Below are positions 1 through 7,711 of a stretch of DNA of 20,784 bases, piece after piece (the stretch's first letter is position 1; the number at the start of each line of letters is the position of its first letter). Under the pieces are notes generated by a model. The model saw nothing but the letters and a program-made list of their open reading frames with translations. It did no database searches and was not told the origin of the DNA. Made by a program: the position numbers and the translations under genes. Origin of the DNA: Salibaculum sp031581025 (GTDB lineage Bacteria > Pseudomonadota > Alphaproteobacteria > Rhodobacterales > Rhodobacteraceae); NCBI RefSeq assembly GCF_031581025.1, contig NZ_JAVLCA010000043.1, one strand, 5' to 3'.

Positions 1-1
1 G

Positions 2-77
2 TGGTGCCCCCAGAGAGACTCGAACTCCCGACCCACTGATTACAAATCAGTTGCTCTACCAGCTGAGCTATAGGGGC
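2..77 (-). tRNA. tRNA-Thr (anticodon TGT)
   Basis: Read on the minus strand, this 76-nt segment folds as a complete tRNA. A 7-bp acceptor stem pairs GCCCCTA with TGGGGGC. It has a normal D arm, an ACTGA/TCAGT anticodon stem with loop TTTGTAA, and a T arm carrying TTCGAGT. The anticodon TGT reads ACA threonine codons. The discriminator is A and the 3' CCA is encoded (bases 2-4). A promoter-like pair of hexamers lies just upstream at 88-116. Confidence 0.96.
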
Positions 78-87
78 ACAGGGCCGT

Positions 88-116
88 CGTCTAGCGCGGG
101 TCGAGACCTGGCGCAA
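88..116 (-). promoter_or_regulatory. Candidate sigma-70 promoter of tRNA-Thr
   Basis: On the minus strand a -35-like TTGCGC (111-116) is separated by 17 bp from a -10-like TAGACG (88-93). Transcription would start near 81, about four bases before the tRNA 5' end at 77. The hexamers resemble those before lysA, gapR and the gene at 8113. The assignment rests only on spacing and similarity. Confidence 0.5.
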
Positions 117-169
117 GCCTCGGGGCGAGCGGCCGCACGGCGGCCTGGCGCGTGCGGCGCGGAAACCGG

Positions 170-198
170 TTTTCGACCCCGCGATTGCGGCCTATGCT
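170..198 (+). promoter_or_regulatory. Weak candidate promoter for the gene at 232
   Basis: TTTTCG (170-175), 17 bp, then TATGCT (193-198) would place transcription start near 205. If real, it rules out the TTG at 199 as a start codon and leaves the ATGs at 217 and 232. The -35 is a poor match, so this is tentative. Confidence 0.25.
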
Positions 199-231
199 TT
201 GGCGCGAACAAATACCATGGGCGGGACCGGG

Positions 232-1107
232 ATGCAGATCGTCTTTCACATCGGGGCCAATCGCACGGACGAGGACCGGCTTCTCAAGTCCCTGCTGCGC
301 AACGGCGATGCCTTTGCCGCCAAGGGCATCAAGGTGCCCGGCCCCAGCAAGTATCGCCGCCTGCTGCGCGAGACGATCCAGGGGCTGGACGGCGGCCCGC
401 CCGCTCCCGACACCCGCGACATCCTGCTCGACGCGATCGTCGATGCCGAAGACTGCAACCGTCTCGTGATGTCCAACGAACAGTTCATGTGCGTGCACCG
501 GCGCATTTTCAACCGCGGCCAGATCTACCGTCTGGGCGACGAGAAATTCACGGGCATCGACGCGATCTTTCCCGATGACGAGATCGAGATCTTCCTGGGG
601 CTGCGCAATCCGGCCACCTGGCTTCCTGCAGTGTTCAACGCGATTCCCGACAACGATTTCAACGACTTCATGGGTAGCCTGGCCCCGGCCGACATGCGCT
701 GGTCGGAAGTTGCCACCAAGATTCGCACCCTGATCCCGCGCGCCCGGCTCACCGTCTGGTGCAACGAGGACACGCCGCTGATCTGGGCCCCGCTGATCCG
801 CGAGATTGCAGGCGTGGACCCGCGCATGCGCATCGAGGGCAGCTTCGACCTGCTGCAGTCGATCATGAGCGCGGCGGGCATGAAACGCTTCGTCACCGAG
901 CTCGAGTCCAATCCGCCGCAAACCGAAGCGCAGACGCAGCGGATCATCTCGGCGTTTCTGGAAGAATACGCGCTGCCCGAGGCCATCGAAGAGGAGATCG
1001 ACCTGCCCGGATGGACCACGGATACCGTCCAATTTCTCACCGAGCGCTACGAGGCCGATTGCCGGGAGATCGCGCAGATGTCCGGCGTCACATTCCTCGC
1101 GCCCTGA
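232..1107 (+). CDS. Conserved hypothetical protein, possibly sulfotransferase-like
   Basis: This 291-aa soluble protein has no signal peptide or membrane helix. It begins MQIVFHIGA and continues with an acidic/basic TDEDR segment. The opening strand plus HIGA turn recalls the start of P-loop sulfotransferase-like proteins (HIGxxKTGTT), but the GKT/KTGT core is not preserved, so catalysis is doubtful. I recognise it only as the kind of hypothetical protein seen in Rhodobacterales genomes. ATGs at 217 and 232 and a TTG at 199 are all in frame. I prefer 232 because the hydrophobic first strand then starts at once, though no strong ribosome site decides it. The gene ends inside a perfect hairpin shared with the convergent tlpA-like gene. 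Function is unassigned. Confidence 0.7.
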   Translation: MQIVFHIGANRTDEDRLLKSLLRNGDAFAAKGIKVPGPSKYRRLLRETIQGLDGGPPAPDTRDILLDAIVDAEDCNRLVMSNEQFMCVHRRIFNRGQIYRLGDEKFTGIDAIFPDDEIEIFLGLRNPATWLPAVFNAIPDNDFNDFMGSLAPADMRWSEVATKIRTLIPRARLTVWCNEDTPLIWAPLIREIAGVDPRMRIEGSFDLLQSIMSAAGMKRFVTELESNPPQTEAQTQRIISAFLEEYALPEAIEEEIDLPGWTTDTVQFLTERYEADCREIAQMSGVTFLAP

Positions 1108-1115
1108 GGCGCGAG
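1096..1115. terminator. Bidirectional hairpin terminator with a stop codon in its loop
   Basis: CTCGCGCC (1096-1103) pairs perfectly with GGCGCGAG (1108-1115) around the 4-nt loop CTGA. The loop contains the TGA stop of the upstream gene. The convergent tlpA-like gene stops two bases beyond the right arm, so one hairpin could serve both transcripts. No T-run follows on either strand, so it may act as a 3'-end stabiliser. Confidence 0.55.
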
Positions 1116-1116
1116 C

Positions 1117-1707
1117 CTAACCGGCGAGCAGGGCCGCGACGATCGCCTTGGCCTCGTCGCTGGCCCAGTCTGCGTCGCCCTGCAGCCTGGCGATTTCACG
1201 GCCCGCGGGGTCGAGGATCAGCGTGACCGGCAGGCCCAGCACGCCCATGTCGCGGGCCAGGGCGCTGCTGGTATCACTGTGCAACGGCAGGGCCTCGACA
1301 CCGATCTCGGCGAAAAAGGACTCCATCGCCGGGCGCGGGTTGCGGCCTGTGGCGATGGTGACGACCTCGAAGTCCGCGCCGCCGAATTCTTCTTGAAGCT
1401 CGGCCAGTTGCGGCATCTCTTTGCGGCAGGGCGCGCACCAGGTGGCCCAGAAATTGACGAGCGCGTATTTGCCTTCGTAGGCGGCGAGCGTCATCTCCTC
1501 GCCGTCCTCGGACGAAAAGGCCACCTCCGATCGGGGTGCCTCGCCGAATTGCAGCTTGGTCATGTCGCCGGCGCGCATCTCTTCCAGCGCGGAGTAATCC
1601 GCCGCCGCGGCGGCAGGCGCGGGGCTTTCCCTGCCGGCCAAGGCCAAGTATAGCCCTCCGGAAAGGCCTATGGCGGCTGCGGCCGTCAGGATTAGCGCTT
1701 TCTTCAT
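1117..1707 (-). CDS. TlpA-family thiol:disulfide oxidoreductase, membrane anchored
   Basis: This 196-aa protein has an N-terminal hydrophobic segment (about residues 4-24) acting as a signal anchor. An Ala/Pro-rich linker follows, then an AhpC/TSA-Redoxin/TlpA thioredoxin fold. The active site WCAPC (C91, C94) sits after NFWATW, and the conserved cis-proline lies in GLPVT near residue 160. The family reduces periplasmic disulfides, often during cytochrome c maturation or stress; no substrate can be named here. The ribosome site AGAGG lies a few bases before the ATG. Only 27 bp separate its start from that of divergent argH, an arrangement I recall from Rhodobacterales genomes. Its transcript likely ends at the hairpin at 1096-1115. 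Confidence 0.9.
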   Translation of the reverse strand: MKKALILTAAAAIGLSGGLYLALAGRESPAPAAAAADYSALEEMRAGDMTKLQFGEAPRSEVAFSSEDGEEMTLAAYEGKYALVNFWATWCAPCRKEMPQLAELQEEFGGADFEVVTIATGRNPRPAMESFFAEIGVEALPLHSDTSSALARDMGVLGLPVTLILDPAGREIARLQGDADWASDEAKAIVAALLAG

Positions 1708-1734
1708 GTCATCACCTCTGGACTGCGGGGACCC

Positions 1735-3129
1735 ATGTCGGACAAATCGGGATCGAATGCAATGTGGGGCGGCCGCTTCGGAAGCGGCCCGGATGCGATC
1801 ATGGAGGCGATCAACGCCTCAATCGGGTTTGACAGGCGTCTGGCGAAACAGGACATTGACGGGTCTCGTGCACATGCGGCCATGCTGGCGGCCCAGGGTA
1901 TCATTTCACAAAAGGACGCCGATGCGATCCGGGAAGGGCTGCTCACGGTCTTGTCAGAAATCGAGGGCGGCGCATTCGCCTTTTCCACCGCGCTGGAAGA
2001 CATCCACATGAACGTGGAGGCCCGCCTGAAAGAGTTGATCGGCGATCCGGCGGGCCGGCTGCACACGGGCCGCAGCCGCAACGACCAGGTGGCGGTGGAT
2101 TTCCGGCTCTGGGTGCGGGACCAGTGCGATGCGGCCGAGGCCGGCCTCGTGGCGCTGCAAAAGGCGCTGCTGGGCCAGGCCGAACAGGGGGCGGACTGGG
2201 TCATGCCGGGCTTCACCCACCTGCAGACCGCTCAGCCCGTGACCTGGGGACATCACATGATGGCCTATGTCGAGATGTTCGGGCGCGACCGCGCCCGCTT
2301 TGCCGATGCGCGCAAGCGGATGAACGAATCGCCCCTCGGCGCCGCGGCGCTGGCCGGCACCCCCTTCGACATCGACCGGCAGATGACAGCCCATGACCTG
2401 GGCTTTGACGCGCCCATGGCCAACTCGCTCGACGCTGTCTCGGCGCGGGATTTCGCACTGGAGTTCCTCTCGGCCGCGTCGATCTGCGCGATTCATTTGT
2501 CGCGGCTGGCCGAGGAACTGGTGATCTGGTCCTCCGCCCAGTTCCGGTTCGTCACCATGTCCGACAAGTGGTCCACCGGCAGTTCGATCATGCCGCAAAA
2601 GCGCAACCCGGATGCGGCGGAACTGCTGCGCGCCAAGGTCGGGCGCATCTTCGGGGCCAATGTGGCGCTGATGACGGTGATGAAGGGCCTGCCCTTGGCC
2701 TATTCCAAGGACATGCAGGAGGACAAGGAACAGGTCTTCGACGCCGCCGACAACCTGATGCTGGGGCTGGCGGCGATGGCCGGTATGGTGGCGGACATGA
2801 GCGCCCGGCCCGAGACCCTGCGCGCCGCCGCCTCGGGCGGGTTCTCGACCGCGACCGACCTGGCCGACTGGCTGGTGCGCGAACTGGGCCTGCCCTTCCG
2901 CGAGGCGCATCACGTCACCGGCGCGCTGGTGGCCGAGGCCGAGGCGCGGGGCTGCGACTTGCCCGACCTGCCGCTCGAGGTCATGCAGGCCTGCCATGCC
3001 GGGATCACCGCGGGGGTTTTCGACGTGCTGGGCGTGGACAATTCCGTGCGCAGCCGTATTTCCTACGGGGGAACGGCCCCGGACCGTGTCCGCGACCAGA
3101 TCGCCCGCTGGAAGGAGGCGTTGTCATGA
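1735..3129 (+). CDS. argH: Argininosuccinate lyase
   Basis: This 464-aa cytosolic enzyme of the fumarase/aspartase superfamily cleaves argininosuccinate to arginine and fumarate, the last step of arginine synthesis. The opening MWGGRFGSGPD is typical of the family. HTGRSRND lies near residues 107-116, THLQTAQPVTWGHH near 160, and the superfamily signature GSSIMPQKRNPD near 282-293 carries the catalytic serine loop. Length is normal and the gene is intact. The start has a short GGGGA ribosome site. Its stop overlaps the next start (ATGA), so a lipoprotein gene is translationally coupled. No clear promoter is visible in the 27-bp gap to the tlpA-like gene, so control signals probably lie inside that coding region. 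Confidence 0.98.
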   Translation: MSDKSGSNAMWGGRFGSGPDAIMEAINASIGFDRRLAKQDIDGSRAHAAMLAAQGIISQKDADAIREGLLTVLSEIEGGAFAFSTALEDIHMNVEARLKELIGDPAGRLHTGRSRNDQVAVDFRLWVRDQCDAAEAGLVALQKALLGQAEQGADWVMPGFTHLQTAQPVTWGHHMMAYVEMFGRDRARFADARKRMNESPLGAAALAGTPFDIDRQMTAHDLGFDAPMANSLDAVSARDFALEFLSAASICAIHLSRLAEELVIWSSAQFRFVTMSDKWSTGSSIMPQKRNPDAAELLRAKVGRIFGANVALMTVMKGLPLAYSKDMQEDKEQVFDAADNLMLGLAAMAGMVADMSARPETLRAAASGGFSTATDLADWLVRELGLPFREAHHVTGALVAEAEARGCDLPDLPLEVMQACHAGITAGVFDVLGVDNSVRSRISYGGTAPDRVRDQIARWKEALS

Positions 3130-3299
3130 GACCAATCCTTGCCCTGATCGCCCTGCTGGGCACCGCCGCCTGCGGTGCCGACGCCCCGCCCGTCCGCCCG
3201 AGTGCCGGGGTCGGTGTCTCGGTCGACAACGCAGGTGTGAGCACGAATGCCAATCTGGGCGCCACCAACGGCATAGTGTCGGTGGGGCTGTCGCTGTGA
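3126..3299 (+). CDS. Small predicted lipoprotein
   Basis: This 57-aa protein has the basic start MRP, a hydrophobic stretch (residues 4-14) and a lipobox-like TAAC ending at C16. That predicts lipidation and removal of the first 15 residues. The mature peptide of about 42 residues is rich in Gly, Val, Ser and Asn and contains short repeats of the type VGVSVDN/AGVSTN, which suggests an extended or beta structure. It starts within the argH stop codon (ATGA) and its own stop overlaps the next gene (TGATG), so all three genes are probably one operon. I do not recognise a function; a housekeeping envelope role is a guess. Confidence 0.75.
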   Translation: MRPILALIALLGTAACGADAPPVRPSAGVGVSVDNAGVSTNANLGATNGIVSVGLSL

Positions 3300-3604
3300 T
3301 GCGCTGGCTTTTCCTGGCGCTGGCCGTCTGGGGCACGATCCACCCGATGTGGTATTTCGTCTCGTGGTTTCAGGAAAACGGCTGGTCTCTCATGGCCATG
3401 GTCGAGGCCTGGCACGCGAATGCCGCGACATCGGGGCTGGTCTGGGACCTGACCATTGCCGCAGCGGCCCTGACGATCTGGGTGATCTGGGAAAGCGTGA
3501 CGCAGCGGCGCTGGGTGGGGCTGATCGCCATCCCTGCGACATTCTGCATCGGGGTGTCCTGCGGGCTGCCGCTCTACCTTTTCCTGCGCATGGGCCGGAC
3601 CTGA
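3299..3604 (+). CDS. DUF2834 family small membrane protein
   Basis: This 101-aa protein has about three hydrophobic helices (near residues 3-22, 49-65 and 72-95). The central pattern, aromatic FQENGW followed by AWHANAATSGLVWDL, matches the DUF2834 family of bacterial inner-membrane proteins, whose function is unknown. Length is typical. It overlaps the lipoprotein stop by one base (TGATG) and has no separate ribosome site, so it depends on coupled translation. A hairpin plus short T-run starts four bases after its stop and likely closes the argH operon. Confidence 0.8.
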   Translation: MRWLFLALAVWGTIHPMWYFVSWFQENGWSLMAMVEAWHANAATSGLVWDLTIAAAALTIWVIWESVTQRRWVGLIAIPATFCIGVSCGLPLYLFLRMGRT

Positions 3605-3607
3605 ACG

Positions 3608-3628
3608 GTGTCGCTGCCGCGACACTTT
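3608..3628 (+). terminator. Rho-independent-like terminator of the argH operon
   Basis: GTGTCGC (3608-3614) and GCGACAC (3619-3625) form a perfect 7-bp stem with a TGCC loop, followed by TTT. It begins four bases after the DUF2834 stop. The short T-run makes it a modest terminator. Confidence 0.6.
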
Positions 3629-3714
3629 CACTCGGACATGGACGCGGCGACGCGCTGCGGCGGCGTGGCGCGGGCTAACCTGTCGCGGTGCGGTATTTTT
3701 GACCCAAAGAAACC

Positions 3715-3742
3715 TTGGGCTTTTCGCAAGACCTGATAGACC
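3715..3742 (+). promoter_or_regulatory. Candidate lysA promoter
   Basis: TTGGGC (3715-3720), a 16-bp spacer and TAGACC (3737-3742) would start transcription near 3749, giving a leader of about 21 nt. That leader contains the ribosome site AAGGGA before the lysA ATG. The -10 is identical to the one before the sulfur transferase gene at 8758. The rest of 3629-3714 shows nothing I can interpret. Confidence 0.5.
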
Positions 3743-3769
3743 CGCGCGAGACTTACGAAGGGACCCGGA

Positions 3770-5035
3770 ATGGATCATTTCCTGTATCGCGACGGCGCGC
3801 TTCATGCCGAGGACGTCGCCGTTTCCGAGATCGCCGCCCAAGTGGGCACGCCGTTCTACGTCTATTCCAGCGCCACGCTGCTGCGGCACTATCGGCTGTT
3901 CGACGAGGCCCTCGCAGGCACCGATCACCTGGTGTGTTTCGCCATGAAAGCCCTTAGCAACCTGGCCGTGATCAAGCTGCTGGGGGATGCGGGCGCGGGC
4001 ATGGATGTCGTCTCGGGCGGTGAATACCTGCGCGCCCGGGCGGCCGGCGTGCCCGGCGAGCGGATCGTCTTTTCCGGGGTCGGCAAGACCCGCGACGAGA
4101 TGCGCCTCGCGCTGGAGGGTGGCATCCGCCAGTTCAACGTCGAGAGCGAGCCGGAAATGCGCGCGCTGTCGCAGGTGGCCGTGGCACTTGGCGTCGTGGC
4201 CCCGGTGACGGTGCGGGTGAACCCGGACGTGGACGCCAAGACGCACGAGAAGATCTCGACCGGCAAGGCCGAGAACAAGTTCGGCGTTCCGCTGGCCCGC
4301 GCCCGCGAGGTCTATGCCGAGATCGCCGGCCTGCCGGGGCTCGAGGCCGTGGGCATTGACGTGCACATCGGCAGCCAGCTCACCGATCTGGCGCCCTTCC
4401 GTCTGGCCTATCAGAAGGTGGTGGACCTGACCGAGACCCTGCGCGCCGATGGTCATGACATCCGCCGGCTGGACCTTGGCGGGGGGCTGGGCATTCCCTA
4501 TGAGCATTCGAATGCCGCGCCGCCGCTGCCGGTTGAATACGGCGAGATGCTGCGCGAAGTCGTGGGCCACCTTGGCTGCGAGATCGAGATCGAACCGGGG
4601 CGCCTGATCGCAGGCAATGCCGGTCTGCTGGTGGCCGGAGTGACCTATGTCAAGCACGGCGAAGGGCGCGAATTCCTGATCACGGACGCCGCGATGAACG
4701 ACCTGATCCGCCCGGCCATGTATGACTCCTGGCACGAGATCGTGCCTCTGCGCGAGGCAGCACCGGGCGCGGTCATGACCCCCTATGACATCGTCGGACC
4801 GGTCTGTGAAAGCGGCGACACCTTTGCCAAGGGCCGGATGCTGCCCAGCCTGGCCGAGGGCGACTTGATCGCCTTTCGATCCGCCGGGGCCTATGGCGCG
4901 GTCATGGCGAGCGAGTACAACTCGCGCCCGCTGATCCCCGAAGTGCTGGTCGATGGCGATCAATTCGCGGTTATCCGCCGACGCCCGACCTTTGACGAGA
5001 TGTTGAATCGAGATACCATTCCGGAGTGGCTGTAG
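3770..5035 (+). CDS. lysA: Diaminopimelate decarboxylase
   Basis: This 421-aa PLP enzyme of the alanine-racemase-fold (type III) decarboxylases converts meso-diaminopimelate to lysine, the final step of lysine synthesis. The PLP lysine is K60 in CFAMKALSN. The strand motif HIGSQL lies near residue 196, the phosphate-binding GGGLGIPY near 232, and the cross-subunit substrate loop VCESGDTFAKGR near 340-350. Length is normal. The start is preceded by AAGGGA at good spacing and by a promoter-like pair at 3715-3742. The TIGR02302 protein gene follows 74 bp downstream in the same direction and may be cotranscribed. Confidence 0.97.
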   Translation: MDHFLYRDGALHAEDVAVSEIAAQVGTPFYVYSSATLLRHYRLFDEALAGTDHLVCFAMKALSNLAVIKLLGDAGAGMDVVSGGEYLRARAAGVPGERIVFSGVGKTRDEMRLALEGGIRQFNVESEPEMRALSQVAVALGVVAPVTVRVNPDVDAKTHEKISTGKAENKFGVPLARAREVYAEIAGLPGLEAVGIDVHIGSQLTDLAPFRLAYQKVVDLTETLRADGHDIRRLDLGGGLGIPYEHSNAAPPLPVEYGEMLREVVGHLGCEIEIEPGRLIAGNAGLLVAGVTYVKHGEGREFLITDAAMNDLIRPAMYDSWHEIVPLREAAPGAVMTPYDIVGPVCESGDTFAKGRMLPSLAEGDLIAFRSAGAYGAVMASEYNSRPLIPEVLVDGDQFAVIRRRPTFDEMLNRDTIPEWL

Positions 5036-5109
5036 CGCGGCGACCGCACAGCCGAGGCGACAGAGCGAGGCATCCCATCCGCGCAGAGCAGACCCCAAGG
5101 CATCTGAAA

Positions 5110-7677
5110 ATGCCCATCGTCCTGACCCTCGCCGGGCTCTGGGCCGAGCGGGTCACGCGTGCCTTCTGGCCTGCCTGGACGGTGCTTTTGCTGGGCGTGG
5201 CGCCGCTGGTCATGGGCTGGCAGGACAGCCTGCCGCTCGAGGCGGTCTGGGGCTTTGCCGTCCTGGTCGTTCTGGCACTGGGCTGGACGCTGTGGCGCGG
5301 GGCCAGGCAGATCCGGGCGCCAAAGCGGCAAGAGGCCGTCGCACGGGTCGACGCCCGGCTGCCCGGCCGCCCCATCGCGGCGCTGGAGGATGGCCAGGCC
5401 ATCGGCGCGGGGGATGCCGCCTCCGAGGCGGTCTGGCGCGTCCACCTGCAACGCATGGCCGAACGCACGCAGGCGGCCCGCGCGGTGGAGCCGGACCTGC
5501 GGCTGTCGCGGGCCGATCCCTATGGCCTGCGCTATATCGCGCTGCTGGTCTTCGTTGTGGCGCTGATGTTCGGATCGCTTCTGCGCGTGGGCAGCGTGGT
5601 CGAGACGCAGATCGGCGGAAACGGGCAGATCGCGACCGGCCCAGTCTGGGAAGGCTGGGTCGAGCCGCCCGCCTATACCGGCAAGCCGACGCTCTATCTG
5701 GCCGACCTTCAGGGGCGGACGATCCGCGCGCCCGAGGGGGCCCTGATCACGGTGCGGCTTTACGGCGAGATGGGCGACTTGTCCGTCTCGGAAACCGTGT
5801 CGGGCCGTACCGGCGACGTGCCGCCCGCCTCCGATCTCCAGCAGAGCTTCGAGGTGACCCAATCCGGCCGGCTTGAAATCCTCGGCGCGGGTGGGGCCGG
5901 CTGGGATGTCACCATGGTGCCCGATGCCGCCCCCGAGGTGGAGCTGGCAGGGCCGGTCGAGGTCGAGGCCTCGGGCGAGATGGCGCAGCCCTTCCGGGCA
6001 ACGGACGACAATGGCGTGGTGGCGGGCGAGGCCCGGATCGAGCTGGACCTGTCACAGGTCGATCGCAGCCACGGGCTGGCCGACGACCCCGACCCGCGCA
6101 AGCCTCTGGTGGTCGACCTGCCGATGCCAATCTCGGGCGACCGGGCAGAGTTCGAGGAAAGCCTGATCGACGATTTTTCCCAGCACCCCTGGGCGAACCT
6201 GCCGGTCACGCTGAGCCTGACCGTCGAGGACGCAGTGGGCCAGTCGGGAACCAGTCCCCCAGAACAGATGCGCCTGCCCGGGCGCCGGTTTTTCGAACCC
6301 GTCGCAAGGGCGGTGATCGAGCAGCGCCGCGATCTGCTCTGGGCCAAGGACAATGCGCCGCGCGTGGCCAAGGTGCTGCGCGCCATTTCCTACCGCCCGG
6401 ACGAGATCTTCGACAACGAGACCAGTTACCTGCGGCTGCGCGTGACCCTGCGGCGGCTTGAGGCAGAGATCGAAGACGGCCTGTCGGATACCGCGCAGGA
6501 GGAGATTGCCCAGGCGCTCTGGGATCTTGCGGTGCTGCTTGAGGAAGGCTCGCTTGCCGATGCCCGCGACCGGCTGGAACGCGCCCAGGATCGCCTGGCC
6601 GAAGCCATGCGCAACGGCGCCTCCGACGCGGAAATCCAGGAGCTTATGAACGAACTGCGCGAGGCCATGGACCAGTACATGCGCATGCTGGCCGAGAACG
6701 CCGAGCCGGGCGAGGACGGCACCGACCAGCCCGACAGCAGCGAGGAGAGCCGGCAAGTTACCCAGAACGAGCTCGACGCGCTGATGGACCGCATCCAGGA
6801 GCTGATGGAAGAGGGCCGCATGGCCGAGGCGCAGCAGCTCATGGAGCAGCTGAACCAGATGATGGAGAACATGCGCGTCACCCAAGGCGAAGGTGGCGAC
6901 GGCCCGCAGACCCCCGGCGAGCAATCCATGCAGGACCTGGCCGAGACGCTGCGCGATCAGCAGCAGCTCAACGACGATGCCTTCCGCGACCTTCAGGACC
7001 AGTTCAACCAGGACCCGCAGCAGGGCCAACAGGGCCAGCAGCCGGGCGGCGAGGATCAACCGGGCCAGCCCGGACAAGACGGCCAGCAGGGCGAGGGACC
7101 GGGCCAGGGCGACAACACGCAGCAGGGCATGACCGGCGAAGGCGGCCAGGGCGGCGAGGCCACCAAAGACGGATCGCTCGCCGATCGGCAGAACGCCCTG
7201 CGCGAGGGCCTGAACCAGTTGCGCAACGCCCTGCCCGGCCTGAGCGGTGACGCCGCCGACCGCGCGGGCGAGGCGCTCGGCCGTGCCGAGGATGCCATGG
7301 AAGGGGCCGAGGAGGCCCTGCGCGGCGAGGACATGGCCGAGGCCATCGATCGGCAGTCCGAGGCCCTTGACGCCCTGCGCGACGGGATGCGCAATCTGGG
7401 CGAGGCGCTGGCCGAGAACCAGCAGGATCAGCCGCAGGAGGGTCAGGGCACCCAGCAGGGCCGTGCCGATGGAAGCCCTGAACCGGGCCGCCGCGATCCG
7501 CTGGGCCGTCAGATGGGAGAGTCGGGCCAGTTCGGCAGCGACGAGACCATGCTGGGCGACGAGGATGTCTATCGCCGGGCCGAGGAACTGCTGCAGGAAC
7601 TGCGCGACCGTTCGGGCGATCAGCAGCGCCCCGAGCTGGAACTCGATTACCTGCGGCGCCTGCTGGACCGCTTCTGA
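5110..7677 (+). CDS. TIGR02302/DUF4175 family large membrane protein
   Basis: This 855-aa protein has two hydrophobic helices near the N-terminus (about residues 16-55), a third near 138-156, and then a long extracytoplasmic-type region. Beta-rich segments (about 175-420) are followed by acidic helical, probably coiled-coil stretches (440-620). A Gln/Gly/Pro low-complexity tract (about 630-690) and a final helical part ending DYLRRLLDRF complete it. The layout matches the alphaproteobacterial family TIGR02302, whose role is not established. An in-frame GTG at 5026 would overlap lysA. The ATG at 5110 is preferred because the 28 extra residues are Arg-rich and unlike a membrane protein start. 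It ends just before a hairpin shared with convergent gapR. Confidence 0.85.
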   Translation: MPIVLTLAGLWAERVTRAFWPAWTVLLLGVAPLVMGWQDSLPLEAVWGFAVLVVLALGWTLWRGARQIRAPKRQEAVARVDARLPGRPIAALEDGQAIGAGDAASEAVWRVHLQRMAERTQAARAVEPDLRLSRADPYGLRYIALLVFVVALMFGSLLRVGSVVETQIGGNGQIATGPVWEGWVEPPAYTGKPTLYLADLQGRTIRAPEGALITVRLYGEMGDLSVSETVSGRTGDVPPASDLQQSFEVTQSGRLEILGAGGAGWDVTMVPDAAPEVELAGPVEVEASGEMAQPFRATDDNGVVAGEARIELDLSQVDRSHGLADDPDPRKPLVVDLPMPISGDRAEFEESLIDDFSQHPWANLPVTLSLTVEDAVGQSGTSPPEQMRLPGRRFFEPVARAVIEQRRDLLWAKDNAPRVAKVLRAISYRPDEIFDNETSYLRLRVTLRRLEAEIEDGLSDTAQEEIAQALWDLAVLLEEGSLADARDRLERAQDRLAEAMRNGASDAEIQELMNELREAMDQYMRMLAENAEPGEDGTDQPDSSEESRQVTQNELDALMDRIQELMEEGRMAEAQQLMEQLNQMMENMRVTQGEGGDGPQTPGEQSMQDLAETLRDQQQLNDDAFRDLQDQFNQDPQQGQQGQQPGGEDQPGQPGQDGQQGEGPGQGDNTQQGMTGEGGQGGEATKDGSLADRQNALREGLNQLRNALPGLSGDAADRAGEALGRAEDAMEGAEEALRGEDMAEAIDRQSEALDALRDGMRNLGEALAENQQDQPQEGQGTQQGRADGSPEPGRRDPLGRQMGESGQFGSDETMLGDEDVYRRAEELLQELRDRSGDQQRPELELDYLRRLLDRF

Positions 7678-7683
7678 GGCGGA

Positions 7684-7701
7684 CCCGGCCCGGGGGCCGG
7701 G
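7684..7701. terminator. Bidirectional GC hairpin between TIGR02302 gene and gapR
   Basis: CCCGGCCC (7684-7691) and GGGCCGGG (7694-7701) form a perfect, very GC-rich inverted repeat between two convergent stop codons (7677 and 7712). No T-run is present on either side. Its position between convergent genes supports a termination or 3'-end role for both. Confidence 0.5.
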
Positions 7702-7711
7702 CCACGGCCCA

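Noticed and set aside
2..77. The tRNA-Thr as a possible integration site for a mobile element
   Set aside because: No integrase gene, flanking repeat of the tRNA end or foreign-looking composition occurs in the window.
3005..5098. A 697-codon open frame on the minus strand opposite lysA and its upstream genes
   Set aside because: Long antisense frames are expected in GC-rich codon-biased genes. Its translation is low-complexity His/Gln/Arg-rich, and the plus strand holds lysA with all motifs.
5026..5109. Upstream GTG extension of the TIGR02302 protein
   Set aside because: It overlaps the lysA end and adds an Arg/His/Pro-rich leader unlike a membrane protein start; the ATG at 5110 fits better.
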